From Lactobacillaceae bacterium (GTDB lineage: Bacteria; Bacillota; Bacilli; Lactobacillales; Lactobacillaceae), in assembly GCA_031261865.1 (NCBI GenBank), contig JAISIV010000080.1:1-5400 (forward strand): 5,400 bases of DNA. The letters are read 5' to 3'. This document shows, one piece after another, positions 1-5,400 of this stretch. How positions within the stretch are numbered: position 1 is the stretch's first letter; each line of letters opens with the position of its first letter. The notes under the pieces are model-generated. The model had not been told where the DNA came from, did not search any database, and saw only the letters and a list, made by a program, of their open reading frames with translations. A program made the translations under genes and the position numbers.

Positions 1-54
1 AAACTCGATTGGTGTTGTATTTGGTTTCTTAAATTGCATACCGTACTGAATCAT
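1..54 (-). CDS. Start of an unrecognised gene, cut off by the left edge
   Basis: Eighteen codons are visible, reading MIQYGMQFKKPNTTPIEF, open to the window edge. The ATG at 54-52 is preceded by AAGGAG (70-65) with a 10-base spacer, and a plausible promoter lies further upstream (139-111). Together these make a real gene start likely even though little coding sequence is seen. A second ATG at codon 6 has no ribosome binding site of its own. No family can be named from this fragment: there is no signal peptide or membrane segment in the visible part. It is the next gene downstream of the two-domain MarR-like regulator, but a terminator lies between them, so it is probably transcribed separately. 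It could be a target of that regulator; this is inference from position and shared promoter motifs only. Confidence 0.6.
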   Translation of the reverse strand, partial: MIQYGMQFKKPNTTPIEF

Positions 55-64
55 ATTTTGAAAA

Positions 65-70
65 CTCCTT
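65..70 (-). promoter_or_regulatory. Ribosome binding site of the left-edge gene
   Basis: The minus strand reads AAGGAG here, 10 bases before the ATG at 54. This site is the main reason for calling the partial left-edge gene and for choosing its first ATG over the one at codon 6. Confidence 0.65.
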
Positions 71-110
71 ATCTCGAAATATTTAATTATTTCTTTTTGA
101 TTATGAGCTA

Positions 111-139
111 AGTTTAAACTAACGAAACTACTTTGTCAA
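111..139 (-). promoter_or_regulatory. Sigma-A-like promoter of the left-edge gene
   Basis: On the minus strand a perfect -35 box TTGACA (139-134) is followed by a 17-base spacer and TAAACT (116-111), which matches the -10 consensus at 4 of 6 positions. The -10 box overlaps a perfect 10-bp palindrome, AGTTTAAACT (111-120). The spacer contains TAGTTTCG (130-123), an octamer also found just downstream of the regulator's own promoter. The start codon lies about 57 bases beyond the -10 box, leaving room for a short leader. The palindrome in the -10 region could be a repressor operator, but this is unproven. Confidence 0.55.
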
Positions 140-170
140 GAACGAATTTATGATTATTTCAATTAGTTTC

Positions 171-208
171 ACAAAACAAAATACACCTAACTAAAAGTTA
201 GGTGTATT
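171..208 (-). terminator. Rho-independent terminator of the MarR-like gene
   Basis: The segment 180-208 forms a perfect 12-bp stem (AATACACCTAAC pairing with GTTAGGTGTATT) around a 5-base loop. In the minus-strand transcript it begins two bases after the regulator's stop codon and is followed by a U-rich run, TTTTGTTTTG counting the last stem base. The plus-strand side has no T run, so it is a minus-strand terminator. It separates the regulator from the left-edge gene. Confidence 0.85.
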
Positions 209-210
209 CT

Positions 211-1284
211 TCATTCAATATGAAAGGCATCTCTTCCAGCCTTTGTAGCCGAATAACGACGCGGTCTACGCGGATTTTCTTCAAGGTAACCACGCTTAAT
301 TAAATCATTGATTACATCAAGAAACTCATCTTGTTTCAAGCGGAAACGATAGCGCAAGGAATCCAGAACCACATATCCTTCACGATTTGAAGATAGCCTA
401 ACTATCGCCTCGGCCACTTCATAATTCTTCACTACATTATACGTTGCGTATGGCTCTTCCGAAACCATATCAGCAGTATTTGATTTGCGTTTTTTAGCAG
501 CGCGTTTCATTCGAGGTGCAATATCACCCACCTCCATAATCATTGCTTCTTCACTTGGCTCACTAGGAGCCTTACTCGTAATACGCTTTTTAGCCATCGC
601 CCGAACAGGACGTTCCTCACGAATCTTAGTTTTAGGCGTAGCCAATTCAGCTATCCCGTGTTCTTCAAGCACTGACGCCAAATCCTTATCAAGTTTACTC
701 TGAAACTCGCGTCGTTCTTGCATCACTCGTTCATGAACCACAACTGGATCTGATGAAACGCTTCGTAACCCCTTCAAACGATGTTCATTACGTTCTTTGT
801 AAGATGGATTCTCTCTTTTGAATTTGGCAGTCGCAACACGCTCGCTATCTGGAGCGTTATCAAGTTTTATCAACAAACTAAGTAATGTTTCTTGCTCATC
901 CTCATTCAAAACTCCGAAGAATGTGTCAACAAGAGTCTCTTGTCTTTGACGGCTACCACCAATAAAGTTCAAACCTTTATTCGTAATCTCAATCAATTTC
1001 TTGCGCCCATCATTAGGATCATCAACCCGCTTAACATACCCAAGCTTCTCAGCTTTAGTCACCTGTTGCGTAGCACTCGACGGACGAATATCAAATTCCT
1101 CCGCGATATCCATATTCAAAACTGGACTATCTTCTTCAGAAAGGAATTCAAGCATTGCGCGCATTCCGCCACCTGACATACCTGGTACTATAGGTTTAAT
1201 TTTGTTGAGTTCCTGAAAATCATATCGCCGTTGTAGCTTTTGTAGCACATTGACCAAATTATGTTTCACTTCTGTATTTGTCAT
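211..1284 (-). CDS. MarR-family regulator with a second C-terminal winged-helix domain
   Basis: This is a probable DNA-binding transcriptional regulator acting in the cytoplasm. Counting from the upstream ATG at 1290, residues about 43-110 form a MarR-type winged helix: a helix-turn-helix with IRPSSATQQVTKAEKLGYVKR-like recognition residues (68-88), and the wing signature DPNDGRKKLIEITNKG (91-106). Residues 115-145 resemble the MarR dimerisation helix. Residues 146-280 are charged and probably flexible, with basic patches AKKR (233-236) and KRAAKKRK (262-269). Residues 285-359 look like a second winged helix ending in RRPRRYSATKAGRDAF. Ordinary MarR proteins are about 140-180 residues, so this is roughly twice the usual length. 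I prefer the ATG at 1284 (357 residues) because GGAG at 1294-1291 lies 6 bases before it but touches the ATG at 1290. It has its own promoter and terminator, so it is probably monocistronic. The ligand and targets are unknown; the MarR call is firm and the second domain is inferred from pattern. Confidence 0.88.
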   Translation of the reverse strand: MTNTEVKHNLVNVLQKLQRRYDFQELNKIKPIVPGMSGGGMRAMLEFLSEEDSPVLNMDIAEEFDIRPSSATQQVTKAEKLGYVKRVDDPNDGRKKLIEITNKGLNFIGGSRQRQETLVDTFFGVLNEDEQETLLSLLIKLDNAPDSERVATAKFKRENPSYKERNEHRLKGLRSVSSDPVVVHERVMQERREFQSKLDKDLASVLEEHGIAELATPKTKIREERPVRAMAKKRITSKAPSEPSEEAMIMEVGDIAPRMKRAAKKRKSNTADMVSEEPYATYNVVKNYEVAEAIVRLSSNREGYVVLDSLRYRFRLKQDEFLDVINDLIKRGYLEENPRRPRRYSATKAGRDAFHIE

Positions 1285-1290
1285 CACCAT

Positions 1291-1294
1291 CTCC
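1291..1294 (-). promoter_or_regulatory. Ribosome binding site that decides the regulator's start
   Basis: The minus strand reads CGGAG directly before ATGGTGATG. GGAG is adjacent to the first ATG (1290), 3 bases from the GTG (1287) and 6 bases from the second ATG (1284). Only the last spacing is usual, so translation probably begins at 1284. Confidence 0.55.
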
Positions 1295-1311
1295 GAACAA
1301 TCTGTTATGCA

Positions 1312-1339
1312 GTAATATAGTTTCGCAACAATATTTTAC
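1312..1339. promoter_or_regulatory. Candidate autoregulatory operator of the MarR-like gene
   Basis: An imperfect inverted repeat, GTAATATA (1312-1319) and TATTTTAC (1332-1339), matches at 7 of 8 arm positions with a 12-base spacer. It lies just downstream of the -10 box of the regulator's promoter, where a bound repressor would block transcription. MarR proteins commonly bind such palindromes in their own promoters. Because the region is AT-rich, chance symmetry is possible. Confidence 0.3.
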
Positions 1340-1347
1340 CTAACTAG

Positions 1348-1377
1348 ATTATACACGATTTCCGATGTCTCTGTAAG
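1348..1377 (-). promoter_or_regulatory. Promoter of the MarR-like gene
   Basis: The minus strand has a perfect -10 box TATAAT (1353-1348). The best -35 candidate is CTTACA (1377-1372), 4 of 6 consensus positions, with an 18-base spacer. Transcription would begin near 1340, giving a leader of about 55 bases before the start codon. The promoter lies inside the intergenic region after hsdR, so the regulator need not depend on read-through from the restriction genes. Confidence 0.6.
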
Positions 1378-1519
1378 AAACACTGTCTCGATACTCGACA
1401 TGAAGAAAGCTTGAACTACGCCAAGCTTTTCTGGTTAGCAAAAACCAATTCTTAACAAAGTGGGCAACTTCAACAAGAGGTTGGGTAACTCTTAATGATT
1501 CCTCATCGTTGCTGCAACG
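1349..1519 (-). other. 56-codon open stretch with no usual start, in the hsdR-regulator gap
   Basis: Between a TGA (1522-1520) and a TAA (1351-1349) one minus-strand frame is open for 56 sense codons. It contains no ATG or GTG codon; the only TTG is codon 27. The translation includes VAHFVKNWFLL, KAWRSSSFLHVEYRD and SYRDIGNRV. The whole gap (1291-1555, 265 bases) is otherwise non-coding. The stop codon overlaps the regulator's TATAAT box. This could be a remnant of a small gene, part of a repeated element, or simply chance openness; I recognise no family with confidence. Confidence 0.25.
1406..1429. repeat. Inverted repeat (8-bp stem) downstream of hsdR
   Basis: AAAGCTTG (1406-1413) and CAAGCTTT (1422-1429) form a perfect 8-bp stem with an 8-base loop. 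Neither side carries a good T run, so it is at best a weak terminator for the hsdR transcript, whose last stop is about 125 bases upstream. Two smaller stems lie nearby: TGGTT/AACCA (1432-1447) and CGTTG/CAACG (1507-1519). Confidence 0.4.
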
Positions 1520-1555
1520 TCATGTAGGCATGTTTATGCTAATCTTTGCGGTGGA

Positions 1556-2197
1556 TTATTTATACTCCGTCCTCACATTAGCCATCCACCTAGGTAACTC
1601 ATCCGTCAAGTTCATAACATGAACTAAAGTATTCCCCGCTGATTGGTCGCCGGCTTTATCATAATCGGCACTCTTTACAATATCATCAATATTTGGGATA
1701 ATATCCGGTTTCGTTTCAGAATAAGTTTCAACTGAGTGAAGTAATAGTAATTCATCGATACCCCATTTTTCAGCAAAAACTCTCACAGCATCTCTTAATT
1801 TATCATTTTTCCATTTTTCAAATGACATGTCAAAACTATATTCTGAAGATAATTTGCCTGGCACTAATTCCGTATCTACAAAATCTTTTAGTAGCTGAGC
1901 TTGCTTATCTTCACCCATATTACTTAATTCCTGAATTTGTTCATAAATTATGCGCAGTGTCTCATTATCTACCGTTTGTACACCACCTGAAATCTGGACC
2001 TTTCCATCAATCAAGTTCAAAATGTGTGCAGCATCAATAACCTGAGTTCGTGTTAACTTAGTCTTTCCAGCTAACGGACGAAGCCCCTCAAGTTCTCCAC
2101 CGTCAGGATCTTCCATTTTGAACAAATTTTTATATGCACCAACATATTGCAACCAAGTATGTTCACTCATTCCAAATTTAATATCATCCCATTTGAA
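1556..2197 (-). pseudogene. hsdR: C-terminal part of HsdR, cut off by an in-frame amber codon
   Basis: This segment continues the hsdR frame directly after the TAG at 2200-2198. It starts with nine codons reading FKWDDIKFG, then an ATG at 2170 opening a 204-residue frame that ends at 1556 in NVRTEYK. It contains none of the nuclease or helicase motifs. It matches the helical C-terminal region of type I R subunits, which in the EcoR124I family helps dock HsdR on the methyltransferase. The ATG at 2170 has no ribosome binding site in front of it (AAATTTGGA), so independent translation is doubtful. Its reading frame is otherwise clean, which suggests a recent break or a sequencing error rather than old decay. 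It could be made if the amber is suppressed or by weak reinitiation 27 bases after the stop. Confidence 0.8.
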
Positions 2198-2200
2198 CTA
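2198..2200 (-). other. In-frame TAG interrupting hsdR
   Basis: The minus strand reads CAA TAT TAT TAG TTC AAA TGG, so only one codon separates the 815-residue frame from its C-terminal continuation in the same phase. A C-to-T change of a CAG glutamine codon is the simplest origin. There is no homopolymer or long simple repeat here, so classic slippage-driven phase variation is not indicated. Confidence 0.9.
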
Positions 2201-4645
2201 ATAATATTGTTCTACCAAATTCAACTGGTTAGCAGCGTTTACGAAAGCTAATTTGAATTTGTCTTTAGCTTTTTCATCATACTTTATGACAGTCCATGCT
2301 GTTGGGTCTGATAAAGTTGAAATTTTTTCCTTCACTTTGATATTTAGTTTTTTTACAGCAGTTTCATATAGATCTACAATTGCAAGGCTACTTTCTCCAC
2401 CGCTACCATAAAGTTCAAGTGCACTATCAACCGTTGACTCAGTAATTCTTGGATACTGGAAATTAATAATTGATCCAAACTCCTTTGATTTACCAAAAAC
2501 TCGATTGGTCCTCGAATAGGCCTGTATAAGTCCATGCAATTCTAATGGGCGGTCTACATATAAAGTATTTATACGTTTGGAATCGTATCCTGTTAAAAGT
2601 TGATCGGCTACGATCACTAAGTCGATATTAGTTTTATTGCGACCACTGCCACCTCTTGTAGCTCGTTCAACAACATCTTCAAAATACATATCCTCACCAT
2701 GCTTTTTGTCACCAACTACAAACTCGATTCCCGTGAACTTAGCATAATCTTCGAACATCATTTTAATGGTTTCTGGTGGAATGTTAGTCGGATCATTTTC
2801 GTTACCAAAACTAAAGGTCATTGCAATATTTAACTGCTTCCCTTGTTCATCTAGCTGCTTTTTAAACTCATTATAGTAAGCTAAAACTCGATTTTTATAC
2901 GCCACAGTTAAAATGGCATTAAATTCTCCTTGCTGAGACTGACTATCCCAATTTTCTAGAATTTCTGTTACAACTCGTGGTATATGTGTTTCATCCTGAT
3001 ATACAAGGATTTTCTTTTTAGATGCCTCTTTTTCAACTTCTAGTTCAGACATCGCTTGAACTTCTCGTTCGACTTCCTTTCTCACAAGAATAGGATTATC
3101 ATTATACCGTTCTTCAATGAGTTTATCCCGCAAATCATCATAACTTTTAAATTCACCAGTATTAAGGTAATCAACGTGAAAGCCTAAAACATTTCCATCA
3201 GCAATTGCTTCATCAATTGTGTATTGATGCAATTTAGGTCCAAACAATTTTTCCGTAGTATCTATAACTTCACTTTTTTCATTCACTTGTCCTTTCACGT
3301 GATTTTCATCAAATAAAGGTGTTCCAGTAAATCCATAAAAAAGTCCGTGTTTTTTGAAATGATGTTGAATCGTTCCCATCATCTGTCCCATCGTTGTACG
3401 ATGGGCTTCATCTATAATGAAAACAAATTTCTTATCTCTTAAGCTTTCATCATATGCCTCTTCGAGGTCTTTAACAAGCGAATTTAATTTGAACGTAGTA
3501 GTAACAACTATTCCGCGTTTTGAAGTTTTCAACTGTTTTTTTAATTGATAGGTCGCCTTTGTTTCATCTACAGTAACTGGTTCATAAGCAGCATATGCTT
3601 TGAAATCTCTAATTGTTTTTGAATCTAACTCTCGACGGTCAACAAGAAATATTACTTTGTCAAAACCTGCCCTGGTAGAAAGAAACAACGCCGTTTTAAA
3701 ACTTGTGATAGTTTTTCCAGATCCGGTTGTATGCCAAACAAAACCACCATGAGGTACTTTCCCCTCATTGTCTAATCCAAAAGAAGCTAACTCAACCGCT
3801 TGAAGGGCGTAAACTTGATAAGGACGCATCAACATGTGTCGTCTATTTTCTTCACTCTCTGCTTCATCGATTACCAAATAATCTCCAACCATCTGATGAG
3901 CCATCGGAATCATTAAGAAAGTTCCGATTATTTTACGCCAATCATTAATGATTTTATTGTCTTTATCCGACCAATGAAATTCAAAGCTTGGATTAAAATC
4001 GTCAATAGTCTTCGGTGTTGCGAAATATCGTGTTTCAATTTCAGAAGTTACAACCATCATCTGGGAAAATGCCATAAAATTATTTGTATATTCCCCGTCC
4101 CGATAATAACGGATAAATTGACCAAAAGCCTCATCCAAAGTTTTATCAGTCCGTTTTTGTTCAATATTAATTAAAGGCAAACCGTTAATTAGCAAAATAA
4201 TATCAAAGCGATTACCATTTTTCGTAGATACTTCCCTTGCAATTTTATATGAAGAGTCACCTCCGCTTACTTCAGCCTTTTTAAATATCGTTAATGTAAT
4301 TTGTTGACGTGTGACACCAGGTAGTCGGTCATCGCGGAAAATGCCGTCTATTTTACCCTTTGACTCTTCTATAGCTAAAAGCTTAGCTGCTTCGTAACTA
4401 TTACTAATCTGGCTTACTTTTGCTAGAACTTGTTTAAACTCATTATCTGTTAACTCAACACCCTCAAGTTGATCCACATTAATACGATTAAGTTCATGGC
4501 GCCAATGATTAATTAAATCAGCCACAGTTACTTTTTGTTTATTTCCATTTAATTCATCTGGAGCATCCCATTTGTATTTTTTCAATTCCTGAACAAAATT
4601 TTCTTGAAATACTTTTTCACTAGCATCTTTATTCACGTCACTCAT
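2198..4645 (-). CDS. hsdR: Type I restriction enzyme R subunit, prematurely ended
   Basis: HsdR supplies ATP-dependent DNA translocation and cleavage to the type I R2M2S complex. The frame starts at ATG 4645, with AAGGAG at 4662-4657, and gives 815 residues. The N-terminal PD-(D/E)xK nuclease is visible as FDII with Asp148 and IEQK with Glu162 and Lys164. The superfamily 2 translocase motifs follow in order: the RPYQ region (274-277), Walker A HTTGSGKT (305-312), DEAH (412-415), FTGTP (439-443), ADQLLTGYDSK (680-690) and motif VI QAYSRTNR (708-715). The usual length is about 1000 residues or more; with the in-frame continuation this gene would encode 1029. The missing part is the C-terminal domain, so the truncated product probably keeps its catalytic folds but may fail to join the methyltransferase. 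It lies 67 bases after hsdS, probably in the same operon. The family assignment is very secure; loss of restriction activity is inferred. Confidence 0.95.
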   Translation of the reverse strand: MSDVNKDASEKVFQENFVQELKKYKWDAPDELNGNKQKVTVADLINHWRHELNRINVDQLEGVELTDNEFKQVLAKVSQISNSYEAAKLLAIEESKGKIDGIFRDDRLPGVTRQQITLTIFKKAEVSGGDSSYKIAREVSTKNGNRFDIILLINGLPLINIEQKRTDKTLDEAFGQFIRYYRDGEYTNNFMAFSQMMVVTSEIETRYFATPKTIDDFNPSFEFHWSDKDNKIINDWRKIIGTFLMIPMAHQMVGDYLVIDEAESEENRRHMLMRPYQVYALQAVELASFGLDNEGKVPHGGFVWHTTGSGKTITSFKTALFLSTRAGFDKVIFLVDRRELDSKTIRDFKAYAAYEPVTVDETKATYQLKKQLKTSKRGIVVTTTFKLNSLVKDLEEAYDESLRDKKFVFIIDEAHRTTMGQMMGTIQHHFKKHGLFYGFTGTPLFDENHVKGQVNEKSEVIDTTEKLFGPKLHQYTIDEAIADGNVLGFHVDYLNTGEFKSYDDLRDKLIEERYNDNPILVRKEVEREVQAMSELEVEKEASKKKILVYQDETHIPRVVTEILENWDSQSQQGEFNAILTVAYKNRVLAYYNEFKKQLDEQGKQLNIAMTFSFGNENDPTNIPPETIKMMFEDYAKFTGIEFVVGDKKHGEDMYFEDVVERATRGGSGRNKTNIDLVIVADQLLTGYDSKRINTLYVDRPLELHGLIQAYSRTNRVFGKSKEFGSIINFQYPRITESTVDSALELYGSGGESSLAIVDLYETAVKKLNIKVKEKISTLSDPTAWTVIKYDEKAKDKFKLAFVNAANQLNLVEQYY

Positions 4646-4656
4646 GTATTAACTTT

Positions 4657-4662
4657 CTCCTT
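4657..4662 (-). promoter_or_regulatory. Ribosome binding site of hsdR
   Basis: AAGGAG on the minus strand lies 10-11 bases before the ATG at 4645, supporting this start. In the 67-base gap between hsdS and hsdR I see no convincing promoter and no terminator hairpin, which fits co-transcription with hsdS. Confidence 0.65.
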
Positions 4663-4712
4663 CCAGATATGTTTGACAATTCGTTGTGATTAACTAAAAA
4701 CTTTCATTGCAA

Positions 4713-5400
4713 CTAAACAAACATCTCATTTAGGTATGCTTGCTTCAAATTTTGTAATTTTTCTAACTTACGTTGATGAAGAGTGATAAGGTTGTCGAGC
4801 TTACCGAAGAACGTCCCAATTTGTTCTTGTTCAGCTTCTGATGGCACTTGTATCACAGCTTCCTTGATGTCATTCGAGTTGATTGATTCAAAGGTTGAAC
4901 CCGTACTTAGTCGGTTCCAATAACCAATTTCTTTCATTCGTCCAAGTGACTGGAAGATGAACTCGTTACCTTTAATTGCTGCGACACCACGGCCAAGAAC
5001 CACGTCATAGTCAGTCTTACCGATATCTCCCACTGGTGCTCGTACACTCAGAATCAAGTCCCCTTTTTCAGCTTGTTTGGTTACTTGCGTCGTCCAAACA
5101 CGTGGAACAACACGACCATCTTTCATATCGGCATTACCCTGTACGAGAATATAATCGTCGGGATTATCGGTATAATTTGACGAATTTGGCGACTGTCCCA
5201 TTGTAATTTCGACAACCTTGCCTAACTCACGCTGCTCCCAATCGTCAGTAAATCCAGGAAATCTTCTTTTCGGATTAAACTCGCCTTCAGCAGGAAACAT
5301 TTCAGATAAATATGCAGATTTTAAATTTTTCACCTTATCTATCCTACGCTGATGAAGGGTGATAAGGTTGTCGAGATTCTTGAAGAAGCCACTGATTTTT
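4713..5400 (-). CDS. hsdS: Type I restriction-modification specificity subunit, C-terminal part
   Basis: HsdS recognises the bipartite DNA target and holds two HsdM and two HsdR subunits. The frame is open to the right edge, giving 228 visible residues; a GTG at 5333 lies inside the gene and is not its start. Residues 4-36 (GFFKNLDNLITLHQ through SEMFP) are the end of the central conserved helix. Residues about 50-190 are the second target recognition domain, with the GQSPNSSNY (68-76), LVQGNADMKDG (85-95) and GDLILSVRAPVG (113-124) signatures and the STGSTFESINSNDI segment (165-178). Residues 196-228 repeat the conserved helix and end the protein in EMFV. Full-length HsdS is about 400 residues, so the first recognition domain lies off window. 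It precedes hsdR by 67 bases in the same direction; hsdM is presumably further upstream. The recognition sequence cannot be read from this. Confidence 0.95.
   Translation of the reverse strand, partial: KISGFFKNLDNLITLHQRRIDKVKNLKSAYLSEMFPAEGEFNPKRRFPGFTDDWEQRELGKVVEITMGQSPNSSNYTDNPDDYILVQGNADMKDGRVVPRVWTTQVTKQAEKGDLILSVRAPVGDIGKTDYDVVLGRGVAAIKGNEFIFQSLGRMKEIGYWNRLSTGSTFESINSNDIKEAVIQVPSEAEQEQIGTFFGKLDNLITLHQRKLEKLQNLKQAYLNEMFV
4769..4799 (-). repeat. Distal copy of the hsdS internal DNA repeat
   Basis: This 31-base stretch encodes part of the C-terminal conserved helix (LDNLITLHQRK). It matches 5345-5375 at 29 of 31 bases, 576 bases (192 codons) apart, in frame and in direct orientation. 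Such repeats flank the second recognition domain of HsdS and can serve as crossover points for domain exchange. Confidence 0.85.
5345..5375 (-). repeat. Central copy of the hsdS internal DNA repeat
   Basis: This stretch encodes LDNLITLHQRR of the central conserved helix and pairs with 4769-4799. The two mismatches fall at the fifth and fourteenth bases of the repeat on the plus strand. The shared stretch GTGATAAGGTTGTCGAG is identical in both copies. Confidence 0.85.

Noticed and set aside
485..1216. Plus-strand open frames at 485-703, 892-1176 and 1001-1216
   Set aside because: They lie opposite the well-supported MarR-like gene and show no recognisable domain, so they are antisense shadows.
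1406..1429. A strong terminator for the hsdR operon
   Set aside because: The 8-bp stem is perfect but lacks a T run on either side, so it is reported only as an inverted repeat.
1556..2170. The 204-residue frame as an independent gene
   Set aside because: It has no ribosome binding site, lies in the same frame as hsdR after a lone TAG and supplies exactly the missing C-terminal length, so it is the severed end of hsdR.
2198..2215. Phase-variable repeat controlling hsdR
   Set aside because: TATTAT before the TAG is only two units of three bases; gain or loss would keep the frame and the stop, so slippage would not switch the gene.
2497..2509. The 13-base string AAACTCGATTGGT shared with positions 1-13
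   Set aside because: It is read in different frames in the two genes, does not extend further, and similar AAACTCGATT strings occur elsewhere in hsdR; it is most likely coincidence rather than a repeat or attachment site.
1822..5206. Plus-strand open frames at 1822-2040, 3727-3948, 3974-4174 and 4976-5206
   Set aside because: All lie opposite hsdR or hsdS, are short and resemble no known protein, so they are treated as shadows.
4713..5333. A complete 206-residue HsdS protein starting at the GTG at 5333
   Set aside because: The frame stays open through the right edge and the 22 upstream codons encode the conserved GFFKNLDNLITLHQ helix, so the GTG is internal and the gene is simply cut by the window.

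Overview
The window looks like chromosomal or accessory DNA of a low-GC Gram-positive bacterium, most likely a member of the Lactobacillales. The support is AT-rich sequence, strong AAGGAG-type ribosome binding sites, compact sigma-A-like promoters, and HsdR/HsdS/MarR-type proteins that read like lactic acid bacterial ones. The species cannot be fixed from the sequence alone. Every gene I can support lies on the minus strand, so transcription runs from right to left.

From right to left, positions 5400 to 4713 hold the C-terminal part of a type I restriction-modification specificity subunit (hsdS). It covers the end of the central conserved region, the second target recognition domain and the distal conserved repeat; the rest lies beyond the right edge, and no hsdM is visible. 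After 67 bases with a good ribosome binding site comes the restriction/translocase subunit hsdR (4645 to 1556). Its reading frame is broken by a single in-frame TAG at 2200-2198. An 815-residue protein with intact nuclease and helicase motifs is followed, in the same frame, by about 213 codons of the C-terminal domain. Full length would be 1029 residues. The parsimonious reading is a nonsense mutation that disables restriction, with modification possibly still working from hsdM and hsdS.

Positions 1555 to 1291 are intergenic. They hold small inverted repeats, a 56-codon open stretch without a usual start, and the promoter of the next gene. Positions 1284 (or 1290) to 211 encode an unusual regulator: an N-terminal MarR-type winged helix, a long charged linker and a second winged-helix-like C-terminal domain. 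A perfect 12-bp hairpin with a U-rich tail ends this gene at 208-171. Left of it, a promoter with a perfect TTGACA box and an AAGGAG site lead into the first 18 codons of another minus-strand gene, which runs off the left edge and which I do not recognise.

The known system here is type I restriction-modification. HsdS would choose the DNA site, HsdM (off window) would methylate it, and HsdR would translocate and cut. The two-domain regulator has its own promoter and terminator and is probably a separate unit; it may control itself and the gene at the left edge. I saw no tRNA, rRNA, CRISPR array, transposase or convincing mobile-element ends, and no clear evidence of a wholly new system.
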